A stretch of DNA of 6,186 bases from Clostridiales bacterium (GTDB lineage: Bacteria > Bacillota > Clostridia > Christensenellales > CAG-917): the NCBI GenBank assembly GCA_014799525.1, contig JAAVHW010000086.1, positions 1 to 6,186 on the forward strand. The letters run 5' to 3'. Positions 5,060-6,186 of the stretch are shown here, in pieces (position 1 is the stretch's first letter; each line of letters starts with the position of its first letter). Under the pieces are notes generated by a model, which did no database searches, was not told the origin of the DNA, and saw only the letters and a program-made list of their open reading frames with translations. The position numbers were made by a program, and so were the translations under genes.

Positions 5060-6186
5060 ATGGACGATTTCAACAACTTTTTTGATGACCAACGGCAGCA
5101 GACACCCGAGCGTGCTCCCATCTACCACGCGCCAGAGCCTAAGCGCAACGGCCCAAATAAAAGCGCTGTCATAACGGCAGTTTGCATCACCGTTGCCGTG
5201 CTTATGTGCATTGTGGTGGTTGTAAACGTAGTTGTGCTTGCGTCAATGAAGGACAAGATAGCGCGTGACTACGCAGCGTCAATGGCAGCAGAAATGCGCG
5301 CTCAATACGAGCAGGCTATCAGCGATTCGCTTGCCGATACGGATATTGTGTCCGACGTGACGGAAAACGCCACTAAGGAAGCTATAAACGCAATAAAGAA
5401 CTCCGTTGGCGAAGTTGCAAACAGTCTGGCAGGCAGCGTTGCAAGACTCTATATGTATGAGAGTGCAAGCGCAAATCCCTCCACCGCGTCACCTGCGGGA
5501 CTTGCAACGGCGTTTCTTATCACCGACTATGACGGCACCGAGGGTCGCTATCTCCTCACAAACGCACACTGCGTAAGACACGTTGTCGCAACAGCTACAG
5601 GCGGAATTGGCGGCGGCTTTTGGGGCGGTAGCACGAGATACACCTACAAATGGGCGAGCTACGGCACGATAATATGTGTTTTCGAGGGCGACGACAGCTA
5701 TTATAGGACGGAAATCATCGCCTACGGCTCATACAACGACGACAACCTTTCCGCAGAAAACGACCAGGCAGACCTTGCTATACTCCGCATTGTCGGCACA
5801 CAACCGTCAAACGAGAAGCACCCTTCTCTCAAGCTTGCCTCAAGCGACACTGCAATAAATCGCGGAACGCCTATCGCACTTATCGGCAATCCCGAGGGCG
5901 TTGGCGAAACAAACACCATTACGTCAGGAACGGTATCGCAGGTTGGAATAAGAATTGCAAGCTGGGGCTCGGGTACGTTTATCATGACGGACGCCGCAGT
6001 CAATAGCGGAAACTCGGGCGGTCCTATGCTCAACAGCAGAGGCATCGTGCTTGGCGTGGTTGAAAGCAAGCTCGCAAGCGAGGATATAGACAATATGGGC
6101 TTTGCCCTGTCAGCCTCAACCGTGCGTTCATTCATCGACTGTGCGCAGCTTGCCGCAAACAACAAGACAGGCAAAAACATAACTAT
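5060..6186 (+). CDS. Membrane-anchored trypsin-like serine protease, S1C/HtrA (DegP) type (3' end outside window)
   Basis: The 375 residues present form a complete protease domain; the gene continues past the window. Residues 1-34 are a polar, Pro/Gln-rich cytoplasmic tail, 36-62 a hydrophobic anchor, and 64-130 an Ala/Glu/Lys-rich helical stalk, so the protease should face outside. The triad is visible: His170 in LLTNAHCV, Asp238 in QADLAIL and Ser319 in NSGNSGGPML. IALIGNPEGVGETNTITSG (272-290) and MGFALSASTVRSF (346-358) are further HtrA landmarks. HtrA proteases degrade or monitor misfolded envelope proteins. His to Asp is 68 residues, against about 30 in E. coli DegP, because of a Gly-rich extension (about 176-230). 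Cys171 and Cys206 flank this loop and might pair (inference). A PDZ domain, if present, would lie beyond the window, so HtrA-type assignment rests on the protease domain alone. It is divergent from degV and has its own promoter. Confidence 0.93.
   Translation, partial: MDDFNNFFDDQRQQTPERAPIYHAPEPKRNGPNKSAVITAVCITVAVLMCIVVVVNVVVLASMKDKIARDYAASMAAEMRAQYEQAISDSLADTDIVSDVTENATKEAINAIKNSVGEVANSLAGSVARLYMYESASANPSTASPAGLATAFLITDYDGTEGRYLLTNAHCVRHVVATATGGIGGGFWGGSTRYTYKWASYGTIICVFEGDDSYYRTEIIAYGSYNDDNLSAENDQADLAILRIVGTQPSNEKHPSLKLASSDTAINRGTPIALIGNPEGVGETNTITSGTVSQVGIRIASWGSGTFIMTDAAVNSGNSGGPMLNSRGIVLGVVESKLASEDIDNMGFALSASTVRSFIDCAQLAANNKTGKNIT

Noticed and set aside
5722..6180. Minus-strand open frame of 152 codons opposite the protease domain
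   Set aside because: The sense strand encodes the full catalytic motif set; the antisense product is Ser/Pro/Leu-rich, as expected from a shadow frame.

Overview
The window looks like chromosomal DNA of a low-to-mid GC Gram-positive bacterium, most likely an uncultured member of the Bacillota (Clostridia-like). I infer this from a MurG of the Firmicutes type (HESD...GLANK, SRAGAT and RGDQ motifs), a DegV-family protein, a membrane-anchored HtrA-type protease, consensus sigma-A promoters and mostly clear Shine-Dalgarno sites. The intergenic DNA is AT-rich. I see no rRNA, tRNA, CRISPR array, insertion sequence, phage gene or recognisable defence system. The gene content is housekeeping and cell-envelope; the unusual material is mainly in the non-coding stretches.

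Left end (1-532): the N-terminal part of an alpha/beta hydrolase of the monoacylglycerol lipase/lysophospholipase type runs leftward from 353 and leaves the window just after its nucleophile serine. It has a good promoter at 438-466. Divergently, murG starts at 533 with no visible Shine-Dalgarno site and a perfect 15-bp palindrome one base before its ATG.

Centre left (533-3552): murG (lipid II synthesis) carries a low-complexity Asn/Ser/Thr insert and overlaps by 52 bp a gene for a 462-residue signal-anchored, beta-rich surface protein that I do not recognise. A near-consensus promoter (TTGACA-N17-TATAGT) straddles the stop codon of that gene and drives a small three-helix membrane protein (3124-3552).

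Centre (3553-3818): about 150 bp of roughly 40-bp imperfect repeats, two of them hairpins, is followed by a Rho-independent terminator belonging to the leftward degV gene.

Right (3819-6186): a DegV-family (FakB-like) lipid-binding protein on the minus strand and a membrane-anchored S1C/HtrA-like serine protease on the plus strand (cut by the window end) are transcribed divergently from a 380-bp intergenic region. This region holds two consensus-like promoters. They share an inverted GCGG(A)TATTGACAAA word and flank a degenerate tandem array of six 23-bp units in constant register. This array and the matched promoters are the most interesting structure in the window.

Functionally, murG, the anchored beta-rich protein, the small membrane protein and the HtrA-like protease all point to envelope synthesis and surveillance, while the hydrolase and DegV point to lipid or fatty-acid handling. 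Only murG and the 462-residue protein look like one transcription unit; the others appear to have their own promoters.
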